Positions 24,597 to 33,552 of a stretch of 64,000 nt of DNA are shown piece by piece (within the stretch, counting starts at the first letter, position 1; the number at the start of each line of letters is the position of its first letter). The position numbers were made by a program, and so were the translations under genes. The notes below the pieces were generated by a model that saw only the letters and a program-made list of their open reading frames with translations, was not told the origin of the DNA and did no database searches. The DNA comes from a bacterium (lineage in GTDB: Bacteria; Armatimonadota; Fimbriimonadia; Fimbriimonadales; Fimbriimonadaceae): positions 372,001 to 436,000 of the forward strand of contig JAIXQR010000002.1 of the NCBI GenBank assembly GCA_027485645.1, in the 5' to 3' direction.

Positions 24597-25069
24597 AGCG
24601 CTTTCCGTGCGGACAATACGGAAGACAAAAGCTCCAGTTCTTTGCCGCCCCCTACCGCCCCCCAATCCGCGCCTTTGCTGCCCTCGTCTTTCCTTGGCAA
24701 GATGGAAAAGTCCTGGTCTGCGATATCGCCGATCGTGGCTGGAGCATTCCGTCCGGCCGAGTTGAGCCGTTCGAATCGGCCATTGATGCGGCAAGAAGGG
24801 AGGCCGTGGAAGAGGCCGGAGCGATGCTCGCCGACCTTCAGTACATCGGTTGCTATCACATCAGCGAGCGCCAAGAAGTCCGCTGGGCCGAGTGTTTCGT
24901 GGCCCGCGTCGATGGCCTCGTGGACATCGTGATGCAACAGGAGTCACTCGGTCGCCGACTGTGCACGCTAGAAGAGCTTGCCGGAATCTATCACCTCTGG
25001 AACGACCTCACCGAGCAGGTCTTCATCCACTCCCGTGAAATTCTCGAACGCCGAAATCGCTGCGGCTAG
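24587..25069 (+). CDS. Nudix hydrolase
   Basis: 160 residues. The Nudix box GX5EX7REUXEEXGU is complete at residues 57-79 (GRVEPFESAIDAARREAVEEAGA), giving a Mg-dependent pyrophosphohydrolase acting on a nucleoside-diphosphate-linked substrate that cannot be named from sequence. The TTG start at 24587 overlaps the end of lepB; a later start would cut the first strand. Convergent with the M48 protease gene, overlapping it by four bases. Confidence 0.88.
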   Translation: MAIKRFPCGQYGRQKLQFFAAPYRPPIRAFAALVFPWQDGKVLVCDIADRGWSIPSGRVEPFESAIDAARREAVEEAGAMLADLQYIGCYHISERQEVRWAECFVARVDGLVDIVMQQESLGRRLCTLEELAGIYHLWNDLTEQVFIHSREILERRNRCG

Positions 25070-25815
25070 AGATTGATCTTGGTGAGAGCCGGGAAGTCCT
25101 TAGGCGACTTCTCGATCTTCGTCTTCGTGTTCTTGATTCGGTTGCCGTCATCGGGGTGCGAACTCAAGAACTCCGGCGGCTTGCCACCCTTCGAAGTCTG
25201 CTTCAGGGTCTCGAACAGCAACACCATGCCGTCTGGGTTGTAGTTTGCCGCGACCAGCATATCGAAGCCCATGGAGTCGGCTTGGTTTTCATGCTGACGC
25301 GAGTACTTCAGCGAGTAAAACGTCGCCAGCAAGTCGGTAGCGTTCAGCACGTCACGTCGTCCACCAAACACGCTTAATCCCAAAAGAAGGATGTTGGCTT
25401 TGTTGGCGTCGCGTTGAGAATAGGCCCAGTGCTCACGCCGGACATGCGTGATTTCGTGCGCCATAACCGCCGCGAGCTCATCTTCGTACTTAAACTTCTC
25501 AAGGAGGCCGGTGGAGAAGAAAACCGGTCCGCCCGGGAGGGCAAAGGCATTAATCTCCTTCGACTCAATCACGTCGAAGCTGTACTCCCAAGGCTGTTCC
25601 TTCTCGCTGAACGTACTCAAAATCCGTCTGCCGACCCGCTTCACTAACTGAACGCGTGGATCCGAATCCGGAAGCACCTTCTCCTTCTTCCGAATTTCGG
25701 CGGCCGCCTGTTTTCCAAGCTTCATCTGCTCGGCCTTAGATGGCTTGAACATATCCGCCGATGCGCTCGCCGACATGACGGCGCTTAAGATAACAGCGGA
25801 CATTACCGAGTTCAT
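25066..25815 (-). CDS. Secreted M48 family metalloprotease
   Basis: 249 residues from the ATG at 25815, chosen because it gives a clean signal peptide (MNSVMSAVILSAVMSASASA); an in-frame start at 25902 would bury it. Zinc motif HEITH at residues 120-124 and the third ligand Glu in ENQADSMGFD. The layout matches the BepA/LoiP-type periplasmic M48 proteases that degrade misfolded outer-membrane proteins, but without TPR repeats. Likely periplasmic quality control. Confidence 0.9.
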   Translation of the reverse strand: MNSVMSAVILSAVMSASASADMFKPSKAEQMKLGKQAAAEIRKKEKVLPDSDPRVQLVKRVGRRILSTFSEKEQPWEYSFDVIESKEINAFALPGGPVFFSTGLLEKFKYEDELAAVMAHEITHVRREHWAYSQRDANKANILLLGLSVFGGRRDVLNATDLLATFYSLKYSRQHENQADSMGFDMLVAANYNPDGMVLLFETLKQTSKGGKPPEFLSSHPDDGNRIKNTKTKIEKSPKDFPALTKINL

Positions 25816-25920
25816 GATTCTATAGACGCTTATTTCCGGAAACCGGTTGCTACGAACAGGCACTAGGTCTTGTTTGAGATTCCCAGAAAGGTCGGCTAAC
25901 ATACTCCGAGCTCAGCCCTC

Positions 25921-27042
25921 ATGTCGGAATCCAATCCCTCTACAACTTCAAGAACAGAGTTTTTGGACCGCATTCGGGCGTTCCTCACCATCCTCGTCGT
26001 CCTTCATCACTCCGTCATCATGTTCGGCGGTCCCGGTGGCTGGTACCTCCGCTACGAAACGCCAGACGGGTTCGAGGAAATCCTCTTCGCCAGCATTTGC
26101 TCAATAAACCAAGCCTTCTTCATGGGCTTCTTCTTCCTCTTGGCGGGTTACTTCACGCCGAGGTCCCTCGAGCGAAAGGGAATCCCCGCTTTTCTCGGCG
26201 ATCGCTTCCTCCGGCTCGGCATTCCAATCCTCATTTATGGGTTCGTGCTCGGCCCGGCCACGATTGCTTTGGCCGGGACTGCGGATGGCGTCGACTTCAG
26301 TAGCAACTTCACCGCCCGCTTGGCACGCGCAAACTTCAGCATCGGCCCGCTATGGTTCGCTGAAGCCCTTCTGATCTTTTCGTTCCTGCTGATCGGGCTT
26401 CATTTGCTCGGTCTCCGCGCCAAGCCCGACGCCGCTGTGCCCAATGACAAATCGCTTTGGATCTCTGCGATCCTCACCGGCGTAGCTGCCTTTGCACTAA
26501 GGCTCCTCGTGCCGACCGGGAGCGAGGTCTGGAACCTGCAAATCGGCTACTTCGCGTCCTATGTCGTGTTGTTCTTCGGCGGCTGTTACCTCGCAAAGAC
26601 GAAGTTTCTAGAACAAGTCCCGGTGGCGTTGGCCAAAAGGTGGGGCTGGATATCCCTCGCCATCACCCCGACCTTCTTCATCTACGCCCTCGTCGCTGGG
26701 GCGACCTCGGGCAAGGAATTCAACACGACGGGAGGCTGGAACGGCCCGTCGATTGCCTACGCGCTTTGGGAACCCTTCGTCGCCTGGGGACTCATTCTCT
26801 GGCTCTTGGTCCGATTCCGGGAAAGCAAAAAGCCCTCAAAGCTCCTGAGCAATCTTGCTCCATACGCCTACGGAATCTTCATCCTTCACCCGCCAGCCGT
26901 CGTCGGAATTGGTCTCCTAGTCCACTCGCTAAAGCTCCCCGTAAGCGTCAGCGCCTTCGCCGTAACCGCCCTGAGCGTAGCGGTCTGCTACGCCGTAACT
27001 GCGGGCCTACTGAAGATTCCCGGCGTGAAGCGTGTGCTGTGA
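25921..27042 (+). CDS. Acyltransferase family 3 membrane protein
   Basis: 373 residues with about ten membrane helices. The start 'FLDRIRAFLTILVVLHHSVIMFG' carries the LD..R....  ..V...H pattern of acyltransferase-3 (OafA/OpgC) proteins, which move acyl groups onto exported sugars or lipids. 'FFMGFFFLLAGYFTPRSLERKGIPAFLGDRFLRLGIPILIYGFVLGP' supports it. The acceptor is unknown. No glycan gene cluster is nearby. Confidence 0.88.
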   Translation: MSESNPSTTSRTEFLDRIRAFLTILVVLHHSVIMFGGPGGWYLRYETPDGFEEILFASICSINQAFFMGFFFLLAGYFTPRSLERKGIPAFLGDRFLRLGIPILIYGFVLGPATIALAGTADGVDFSSNFTARLARANFSIGPLWFAEALLIFSFLLIGLHLLGLRAKPDAAVPNDKSLWISAILTGVAAFALRLLVPTGSEVWNLQIGYFASYVVLFFGGCYLAKTKFLEQVPVALAKRWGWISLAITPTFFIYALVAGATSGKEFNTTGGWNGPSIAYALWEPFVAWGLILWLLVRFRESKKPSKLLSNLAPYAYGIFILHPPAVVGIGLLVHSLKLPVSVSAFAVTALSVAVCYAVTAGLLKIPGVKRVL

Positions 27043-27056
27043 AGGAAATACTCTGC

Positions 27057-27521
27057 TTACAAGACCACGCTGATGCCCTTTGAACGCAGAAGCGACAAGA
27101 GCTTCAGAGCAGATCCGGTTGGCTTCTTTTCTTCGCGCTCCCACTGTCCAACGGTGCTCGTCGTAACATTCAGAATCCGGGCCAGAACAGCTTGGCTCAC
27201 GCCGTTTGACTCACGCAAACCTTTGATATCTTGCCCAGAAAACTCCTCGATCGGAGTCAGGCAGAGTTCATCAAATTTCCGCATCGTTGCCTTGTCAAAG
27301 ACTCCGGCGCCGAAGAGTCCAGCAGCGATCTGATGCACCGTTAAAAGCGTGTTACCACCGTTCATTGCTTCCGCATCAAGTTCTGCTTTCTGTAGCAATC
27401 CAGTCTCGGAGTTTTCATTCTTGGGGCTGAGGCGCTCCACCGCAACGGGGACCACTCTTCCAGGCATTCCTCCCTCAGCCGGTCGTCCTAGACGATGACG
27501 TTTAATCCTAACGGTCTTCAT
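27057..27521 (-). CDS. HigA-like antitoxin with XRE helix-turn-helix
   Basis: 154 residues. The C-terminal half (about 95-154) is an XRE-type helix-turn-helix: 'DIKGLRESNGVSQAVLARILNVTTSTVGQWEREEKKPTGSALKLLSLL', the form found in antitoxins partnered with RelE-like toxins. The first 65 residues are polar and probably disordered or toxin-binding. Its start overlaps the toxin stop by 14 bases. It should neutralise the toxin and repress the operon. Confidence 0.82.
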   Translation of the reverse strand: MKTVRIKRHRLGRPAEGGMPGRVVPVAVERLSPKNENSETGLLQKAELDAEAMNGGNTLLTVHQIAAGLFGAGVFDKATMRKFDELCLTPIEEFSGQDIKGLRESNGVSQAVLARILNVTTSTVGQWEREEKKPTGSALKLLSLLRSKGISVVL

Positions 27522-27900
27522 CAGTTCTCACAATTTCTCGGATCTGTTTTGCTCGAATTGCTTCTCGTATCTGAGTTTCCGAGAGCGAAAGAAGCTCCTC
27601 TGCAAGCACGCGAAGAACTCGAACTTCGACTGGTGTATGAGTGGCCTTCACGTTTTTGGCGAATGCCTCAAGCAAAAAGGCTCGATCACCGACTCGACAA
27701 ACGAGCACAATTCGGAACCCACCTGAGCTTCCCGCGCCTTCCCGGGCAACGCGCCGTTTGAACAAGTTCGATCCCAAAACGCCATCGTTCAGGCCACTCT
27801 CTACATCGTCAACAACTTTGACGAGCCGCTCATCGGACCATCGTTGCCTCTTCGCGAAGTCGTCAAATGCGGGGAAGGAGAATATTCTTGCCTTTCCCAC
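27508..27900 (-). CDS. RelE/HigB-family toxin
   Basis: 130 residues, the upstream gene of the pair. 'LFKRRVAREGAGSSGGFRIVLVCRVGDRAFLLEAFAKNVKA' matches the COG4737 RelE-like signature ('yK.RiA..G.GksGGfR....y....rafflyGFaKne.'). These toxins cut mRNA on ribosomes. The N-terminus carries an aromatic-rich strand (ARIFSFPAFDDFAKRQRW). The toxin-first order is the HigBA pattern. Confidence 0.85.
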   Translation of the reverse strand: MGKARIFSFPAFDDFAKRQRWSDERLVKVVDDVESGLNDGVLGSNLFKRRVAREGAGSSGGFRIVLVCRVGDRAFLLEAFAKNVKATHTPVEVRVLRVLAEELLSLSETQIREAIRAKQIREIVRTDEDR

Positions 27901-27960
27901 GCATTAATAATATCACACTCAGAGAGGTACTTTCCAAAATTCGTGTCTTCGACTTGAGCG

Positions 27961-28533
27961 TTAGAAAATCCGACGATAGAGCTTGATCGAGTACAGCGCG
28001 CCTGGCGGCAGGGAAGTCTTGAACGCCGCCTCCGACTCCCACGCCGCGAGACCAATCACCTCGTCGGGCAGCGTATCGTTTCGCCCAACCTCGGCGGCAA
28101 GGTAGCCCGGAAGAAGCGCCAGCTCATCAAAAATCCGGTCAAGTTCGTCCACCAACTCATCGCCGTACCCTGGCCCAGAGTGTCGAACGCTCTTAGACAA
28201 GAACTGCCCAACCTTGGCCGACAGGATTCCGGAACGCTTCTTGTGAACAACCGAGACTCGCGTCACATCTGCTGGCCCGCTCACCACAACCGTCGCTTCG
28301 GTCAGCAGCCGTTTCGAAGCCACAACTTCCAAACCTTCCTCGGCCGCCGCCAAGTTGGCGTAGGCATAGGTCACCAAGTGCTGCGTTGGCTCGTCCATAT
28401 CTCTCCAGAGACCAACCCCCAAAAATCCCGAGACCTTCTGCAAGGTCGGTTCAATGGTTTGGTAGTATCGGAGAGCCGAGCTCCAATCTTTTTCTACCAG
28501 GGGCATCTCAGCGAGCACAAGGACTGGGTTCAC
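27961..28533 (-). CDS. Protein with two ferredoxin-like (ABM-type) domains
   Basis: 190 residues from a GTG start. Two halves each read like a dimeric alpha/beta-barrel (antibiotic-biosynthesis-monooxygenase-like) unit: 'SALRYYQTIEPTLQKVSGFLGVGLWRDMDEPTQHLVTYAYANLAAAEEGLEV' and 'ELDRIFDELALLPGYLAAEVGRNDTLPDEVIGLAAWESEAAFKTSLPP'. The conserved 'pGfl...v.r......  v....W.s..af' pattern supports it. No catalytic residues are assignable, so function is unknown. Confidence 0.55.
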   Translation of the reverse strand: MNPVLVLAEMPLVEKDWSSALRYYQTIEPTLQKVSGFLGVGLWRDMDEPTQHLVTYAYANLAAAEEGLEVVASKRLLTEATVVVSGPADVTRVSVVHKKRSGILSAKVGQFLSKSVRHSGPGYGDELVDELDRIFDELALLPGYLAAEVGRNDTLPDEVIGLAAWESEAAFKTSLPPGALYSIKLYRRIF

Positions 28534-28624
28534 GACTAGATTCTGACGGAAATACCCTTTTCTTGGTAGTCCGACTTACCCAAATTGAAAATCTAATCCT
28601 GAAGTTCCCCGTAACATCTGCATC

Positions 28625-29320
28625 GTGGATCCATTCATAACTGCACTCCGGCTGTTTTCTCGAGATAAGAAGCTACGACAACTCTGCACCGTGCCGCTAT
28701 TGATTGGCATCGTTCTCTTCAGTTTCGTCTCGTATTCCAGCTTCAATTTCTTCGTGCCAAAAGTCGCTGGACTGGGGCTACCGAGCTGGTTGGCAACCGT
28801 CGCCTACTTGATCGTCTGGTGGACAATTGCCGGTGCGATCTTCAGCACGATTCTGCTCAGCGTGGCCGGTTGGGCGTTTGATGCCATCGCGCGGCGCACC
28901 GATGAACTTCTCGGCGTCACTCCGCGCTCTCCAGGATTCACGGCTGGCGAAGGTTTCCGAGATGGTTTGAAGCGATTCGCCTTCGGAATGATGCTGAGTT
29001 TCGTCGGCCTCATCGCGGGAATCTTCCTTCCCGTCATCGGAAGCGTTGCCGTTTTCGGCTTACTCAGCTTGCTCGACACAACCGCCCCGGCCATGCAACG
29101 CCGCGGCATCGGGCTGAAATCGAGCTTCAAAATCGCCCCCAAGCTGCCGAACGCGATCACGTACGCTGCTCCCATTGGCATGCTGGCAACGCTTCCGGTA
29201 GTCAGCGCCTTGCTGATGCCAATCCTTGTGATTGCCGGATCCGTTTTGGTGGCTCGCACAAACCCCACTCCCCAAGATGCTCTGCCGAACGGAACCTCAA
29301 ACGACTTGCGTAGAATCTAA
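28625..29320 (+). CDS. EI24/CysZ-like membrane protein
   Basis: 231 residues from a GTG start, with about six membrane helices. The opening 'GLRLF' type segment followed by '[23 protein letters not shown]' and the internal '[60 protein letters not shown]' fit the EI24 domain, which includes the sulfate transporter CysZ. Ends two bases before trpB starts, so the two are co-transcribed; no functional link to tryptophan synthesis is known. Confidence 0.8.
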   Translation: MDPFITALRLFSRDKKLRQLCTVPLLIGIVLFSFVSYSSFNFFVPKVAGLGLPSWLATVAYLIVWWTIAGAIFSTILLSVAGWAFDAIARRTDELLGVTPRSPGFTAGEGFRDGLKRFAFGMMLSFVGLIAGIFLPVIGSVAVFGLLSLLDTTAPAMQRRGIGLKSSFKIAPKLPNAITYAAPIGMLATLPVVSALLMPILVIAGSVLVARTNPTPQDALPNGTSNDLRRI

Positions 29321-29322
29321 AT

Positions 29323-30504
29323 GTGCAAACCCGACCAGACGTTCGCGGCCGCTTTGGTGCGTTCGGCGGACGATACGTTCCCGAAACTCTCGTACCTGCG
29401 CTTGATCAGCTAGAAGCAGAGTTCGAAAAGGCTTGGTCGGATGCTGCCTTCCGCGCAGAGTTTCAGCGCTACCTGCACGAGTACGTCGGCCGTCCCACCC
29501 CGATAACCGAAGCTCGTCGCCTGAGCGACGAGCTAAACCTTCATGTCGTCGTGAAGCGGGAGGATCTGAACCACACCGGCGCGCACAAGATCAATAACGC
29601 CCTCGGCCAAGCGTTGCTCGCCATTCGCATGGGCAAAAAGCGAATCATCGCCGAAACCGGCGCGGGGCAGCACGGCGTTGCCACCGCAACCGTCTGCGCT
29701 CTCTTTGGCCTTGAATGTGAGGTCTACATGGGCGTCGAAGATACGGTCCGACAAGAACTGAATGTCTTCCGCATGAAGCTCCTCGGCGCAAAGGTCAATC
29801 CCGTCGATAGCGGAACCAAGACCCTTAAAGACGCCCTCAACGAAGCTATGCGCGACTGGGTGACTAACGTCAACGACACCCACTACATCATCGGCACGGC
29901 CGCCGGTCCCCACCCGTACCCCTACATGGTGCGCGAATTCCAGCGGGTCATCGGCGACGAATCGCGTGAGCAGTATCTCGACCGCTACGGTCGACTTCCT
30001 GAACTTGCGATCGCATGCGTGGGTGGCGGTTCAAACGCGATCGGTTTCTTCAGCGGATTTATCAACGATCCGGAGGTCAAGCTTCTCGGAGTTGAAGCTG
30101 GCGGACTTGGGCTCAATTCCGGTCAGCATGCCGCGCCGCTTTCTGCCGGCTCTCCGGGCGTTTTGCATGGCAGTTACAGCTACCTAATGCAAGACGATGA
30201 TGGCCAAGTCATCGGAACCCACTCCGTATCCGCGGGTCTCGACTACCCGGGCGTCGGTGCCGAGCATTCGTTCCTGAAGGACACGGGCCGGGCCGAGTAC
30301 ATCGCGATCTCCGACGAGGACGCGCTCGAAGCGCTGCAACAAGTTTCCCGAAAGGAAGGCCTCATCCCGGCCTTTGAAACCGCGCACGCGTTTGCGCCAC
30401 TCTGGAATCCAGAAATCGTTCCACCCGGAACGCGAGTGCTTGTGAACATGTCTGGCCGCGGCGATAAAGACATGGGCACCGCGGCCAAAATCCTGAAGCT
30501 TTAG
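29323..30504 (+). CDS. trpB: Tryptophan synthase beta chain
   Basis: Joins indole and serine to make tryptophan using pyridoxal phosphate. 393 residues, normal length. '[23 protein letters not shown]' opens the protein; the PLP lysine is in '[19 protein letters not shown]', and '[22 protein letters not shown]' and '[12 protein letters not shown]' complete the cofactor site. GTG start at 29323. The alpha chain (trpA), usually next, is not in the window. The 3' end overlaps the convergent gene by four bases. Confidence 0.97.
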   Translation: MQTRPDVRGRFGAFGGRYVPETLVPALDQLEAEFEKAWSDAAFRAEFQRYLHEYVGRPTPITEARRLSDELNLHVVVKREDLNHTGAHKINNALGQALLAIRMGKKRIIAETGAGQHGVATATVCALFGLECEVYMGVEDTVRQELNVFRMKLLGAKVNPVDSGTKTLKDALNEAMRDWVTNVNDTHYIIGTAAGPHPYPYMVREFQRVIGDESREQYLDRYGRLPELAIACVGGGSNAIGFFSGFINDPEVKLLGVEAGGLGLNSGQHAAPLSAGSPGVLHGSYSYLMQDDDGQVIGTHSVSAGLDYPGVGAEHSFLKDTGRAEYIAISDEDALEALQQVSRKEGLIPAFETAHAFAPLWNPEIVPPGTRVLVNMSGRGDKDMGTAAKILKL

Positions 30505-31004
30505 TTCGTGGTTGGCATGTAAGTCCAGTCGCCTGGTTGGGCGGCTGGCGCAATATTCACTAACTGCGGCTCGGCTAGGCACGCGCCATAAATCGTTCGA
30601 ATGGCGAGCGATTTAACCCCAGTGACGTCAATTACAAATCGAGTGACCGCTGGTCCATAAAGTGGTTTATCGATCGCAATAACGCCATCGACCTTGATCA
30701 CGAGCCGGTTATACATCCCGTTTTCGGATAGGGTCTTAACGTCCCGAATCCCGGCATAGCCAACAAGGTACTTGTGCTTACGATTGAGGTCAAACACCAC
30801 CTTGCAGTCCTCTTCATCCGTGATATTTACGTTTGGGTGGTTCTGATCAAGCTCCAGCCCCCAGCCGAACAGCCGATCACCCATCGCAAACTTGCCGTTC
30901 AGTTTTCGGAAATTCTTGACCTCAACCGGCGCCATCGAAGTCAACGGCTTACCCTGGGCAGCAACGGGAGCGAGAATAGCAACGGCGCAGAGAGCGGTCA
31001 GCAT
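30501..31004 (-). CDS. Secreted NPCBM-like protein
   Basis: 167 residues with a signal peptide ([18 protein letters not shown]). The mature part has the pattern of NPCBM (putative carbohydrate-binding) domains: '[20 protein letters not shown]', '[38 protein letters not shown]'. It would bind a surface or environmental sugar outside the membrane, but that is family inference. Convergent with trpB. Confidence 0.65.
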   Translation of the reverse strand: MLTALCAVAILAPVAAQGKPLTSMAPVEVKNFRKLNGKFAMGDRLFGWGLELDQNHPNVNITDEEDCKVVFDLNRKHKYLVGYAGIRDVKTLSENGMYNRLVIKVDGVIAIDKPLYGPAVTRFVIDVTGVKSLAIRTIYGACLAEPQLVNIAPAAQPGDWTYMPTTN

Positions 31005-31042
31005 CAATTAAATTATGGCTTGAGCTAGTCCTGACAAAAGAA

Positions 31043-31076
31043 AAATGTGCGGCTCAGAAATCTGAGCCGCACATTT
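31043..31076 (-). terminator. Intrinsic terminator after the prepilin-lipoprotein pair
   Basis: AAATGTGCGGCTCAGA (31043-31058) and its exact complement (31061-31076) form a long perfect stem; on the minus strand it is followed by TTTTTCTTTT. It ends transcription of the lipoprotein/prepilin operon and may also stop leftward readthrough into the NPCBM gene. Confidence 0.9.
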
Positions 31077-31086
31077 CGTTGTTAAC

Positions 31087-31269
31087 TTATCGGTCGAGGT
31101 CGAACGACGGAACCATTTTTCCTCTGGTTGCACCGCTGGCCTTGTCCGCTTTTTGCTTCTCTTCGGTCTTCTTGGCTGCTTCTTGAGCTGCAGCCGTGTC
31201 AACCGAATCGCATCCAGCGATAACCGAACCTACAAGCACTAGCGCTAAGAAAATGGCCTTCTTAGACAT
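31087..31269 (-). CDS. Small lipoprotein
   Basis: 60 residues. The lipobox LVGSVIAGC (Cys at about 19) marks a lipid-anchored protein; the mature part is short, Lys/Ala/Glu-rich (TAAAQEAAKKTEEKQKADK) and ends SFDLDR. Its ATG overlaps the stop of the prepilin-like gene (TAATG), so the two are translated together. Function unknown; a small accessory lipoprotein for the prepilin-like protein is plausible. Confidence 0.75.
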   Translation of the reverse strand: MSKKAIFLALVLVGSVIAGCDSVDTAAAQEAAKKTEEKQKADKASGATRGKMVPSFDLDR

Positions 31270-32147
31270 TAGCCGCCGTAGTAGTTCGAGTCGAGGTTCC
31301 AGAGGTACCGCGACTTGTCCGTGATGACTGCGCCCTCTGCTGCGTTCGTCTTAGCGGCAGAACCGTAGTCGGTTCCAGCGGCAAGAGCGCCATCCTTGAG
31401 GTACTTCGCCGATCCGTCGAGCCAGCCAACGTTGGTTCCTTCGCTGGTCAGGTAGGTGCTCGAAGTGATCTTTCGTGGTGCAGTCGCGTTGTTGCCGGAC
31501 CAGTTACCCGATCCTACGCTGCCATCGTAAATGATGCAGTAGGTTGGGTGTGGAGCGATGACTGGCCACATTCCAGGAGCGTTGATCATGACGTAGCCAC
31601 GGGTAGTTTCCTGGGTGAAGAGCTGAGACTGCGTGAACATAACCGTTCCGCTTGGCTCTTCTGCCTGGGTGAACGACTTGGATTCGCTGATGTTGCAGTC
31701 TGGCCAAGGCGAGAGGAAGAGGTAGTTGAAGCCGAACATTGGGAATCGGTTTCGGTTTCGGTGGGAGGTGATGCCCGTGGTCGAGGACGAGCCGTTGAAG
31801 ATGCCAAGCGCATCGCCTCGGGTTGGGTCCGCCAGCAACTGCCAGTTCTTCAGGTATGGCTGAAGGTTTTCCGTCCAAGTCGTGGTTCGGTTTGGTCCGT
31901 TGCCGTTAGCCGCGCTGAGTCCGTCCCAGGTTCCGTTGAGAAGAACAGGGATGTTGTCATCGTAGTCCGCACCGTACATGATGGCGCCGAGGCTGATTTG
32001 CTTTTGGTTGCTGAGCGATGCCGTTTTCTTTGCTGCGGCTTTAGCCTGAGCGAAGACCGGGAAGAGGATGGCGGCAAGAATCGCAATGATTGCGATTACG
32101 ACGAGCAATTCAATAAGGGTAAACGCGCGTTTAAGCATGATATTCAT
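31269..32147 (-). CDS. Prepilin-like protein (DUF1559-like)
   Basis: 292 residues from the ATG at 32147, chosen so the leader is short ([15 protein letters not shown]); an ATG at 32138 is as good, while a start at 32222 would put 28 residues before the motif. The long hydrophobic N-helix and 'FPVFAQAKAAAKKTASLSNQKQISLGAIMYGADYDD' are typical of Armatimonadota pseudopilins. The C-terminal domain has 'TYCIIYDGSVGSGNW' and 'TSEGTNVGWLDGSAKYLKDG', the 'H/GWLDGSA' motif of this family. Coupled to the lipoprotein gene. Confidence 0.88.
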   Translation of the reverse strand: MNIMLKRAFTLIELLVVIAIIAILAAILFPVFAQAKAAAKKTASLSNQKQISLGAIMYGADYDDNIPVLLNGTWDGLSAANGNGPNRTTTWTENLQPYLKNWQLLADPTRGDALGIFNGSSSTTGITSHRNRNRFPMFGFNYLFLSPWPDCNISESKSFTQAEEPSGTVMFTQSQLFTQETTRGYVMINAPGMWPVIAPHPTYCIIYDGSVGSGNWSGNNATAPRKITSSTYLTSEGTNVGWLDGSAKYLKDGALAAGTDYGSAAKTNAAEGAVITDKSRYLWNLDSNYYGG

Positions 32148-32301
32148 GGGGGCCAAAAAGTCTTGGCCAATCCAGAGTGGATAGGAACATACAACGGTTC
32201 CTGCAGATTTCCAAGTCTCCAAAAGCCCCAGAGGCGAAGTTGCTGAAATTAACGCATCAATGGACCTATAGGACTTGACATTTACACAAATTTAACCGTC
32301 G

Positions 32302-33504
32302 TCACTCCGCTCGAATCGCCGCGACCGGATCCATGCGCGAAGCCTTGACCGCCGGAATCAACCCGAAAATCGCCCCAACTCCGACGCAAACCCCGATCGC
32401 CAGGCCAATAATCTCGGGGGTAATCATCGGTTTCACCGGCGTGTACTGGGCCAGCAGGCCACAAACAAACCAGCTAAACACGATTCCAACCGCGCCACCC
32501 ACGACCGAGATCACCACCGCCTCGGCAAGAAACTGAACGAAAATGTCCCGCTTCGTGGCACCCGTTGTCTTACGAATGCCGATTTCCTTGGTCCGCTCGT
32601 TCACGCTCATCAGCATCACCGCCATGATTCCCACCCCCGCCACAAACAGCGCAATCGAAGTGAGGCCGGTCAGGAGCCACGTCAGGATGCTCATCAGCTT
32701 GTAGACCAGGCCAAGAATCTGTTCCTGCGTCAAAACGCTGTATTGCTCCTGCGAAAGCCGCTCCCCCAACTTGCCTTCAAGGCTCTTGATCAGTGCCTTC
32801 GGCTCGGTCTCCGGCTCAATCTGAATCATGATTCGGTCGGTCTGCAGGTTCGGCGTAATCGACTGAATGAACGGATAGGGAAGGTACACGAGGTTCTCAA
32901 ACCCGCCCATCGAGAACAAGCTCTCTTCAGCCTTCTTGTCCTGAGTTACCCCGACCACACGGTAGGTTTTCCCGTTCACCACCACCGGCTGCCCAATCGC
33001 GGAGGCGTCGCCAAACAACTCTCGCTTCGCGATCGAACCAATGACGCAAACCGGCTTGGAAAGCTCCTCCGCTTCAAAACCTCGACCCTCAATGAAGGTG
33101 GTTTTGCGCATGTTGAACCAGCTAGGCTCTGTCGCCACCAACAGAGGATTCGCGCGCTTCTTGCCAGATCGAATCCCGCCGCCGACAAAGGTGAACGGAA
33201 TCGCATCCACAACGCCCGAAACCGTCTCAAGTCGCTCGGTGTCCGTCGGCTTGAGGTAACTCATGCCGCCAAGGTTCGGGTTGAAGTTTCCGAAATCAAT
33301 GCGCCCCGGAATCACCACCAAGACGTTCACGCCCAGCCCTTCAACCTGGCCCTTCACGTCGGCTTGGACCCCGGTGGCAATGCTCACCAAAAGCACAATT
33401 GCGCTGCAGCCGACCATGATGCCAACCGCACTCAAGATCGCGCGCTGCCACTGCTCCCGAAGACTTCTCAGAGCAGATAGAACGTTTGCACTTACGATGG
33501 ACAC
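32302..33504 (-). CDS. MacB/FtsX-type ABC transporter permease
   Basis: 400 residues: one N-terminal membrane helix (about 18-42), a large periplasmic domain (about 45-270, MacB-PCD type), then three C-terminal helices with the FtsX signature ('AGVGIMAVMLMSVNERTKEIGIRKTTGATKRDIFVQFLAEAVVISVVGG'). It has no ATPase domain, and no MacB-type ATPase or MFP partner is adjacent. The partner may be elsewhere. These transporters move substrates or drive shape changes across the envelope rather than importing. Confidence 0.9.
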   Translation of the reverse strand: MSIVSANVLSALRSLREQWQRAILSAVGIMVGCSAIVLLVSIATGVQADVKGQVEGLGVNVLVVIPGRIDFGNFNPNLGGMSYLKPTDTERLETVSGVVDAIPFTFVGGGIRSGKKRANPLLVATEPSWFNMRKTTFIEGRGFEAEELSKPVCVIGSIAKRELFGDASAIGQPVVVNGKTYRVVGVTQDKKAEESLFSMGGFENLVYLPYPFIQSITPNLQTDRIMIQIEPETEPKALIKSLEGKLGERLSQEQYSVLTQEQILGLVYKLMSILTWLLTGLTSIALFVAGVGIMAVMLMSVNERTKEIGIRKTTGATKRDIFVQFLAEAVVISVVGGAVGIVFSWFVCGLLAQYTPVKPMITPEIIGLAIGVCVGVGAIFGLIPAVKASRMDPVAAIRAE

Positions 33505-33552
33505 AAGGGGATTCTACGTACCTTGCTCAGAAATCGACGGGCGATTGCGTAA

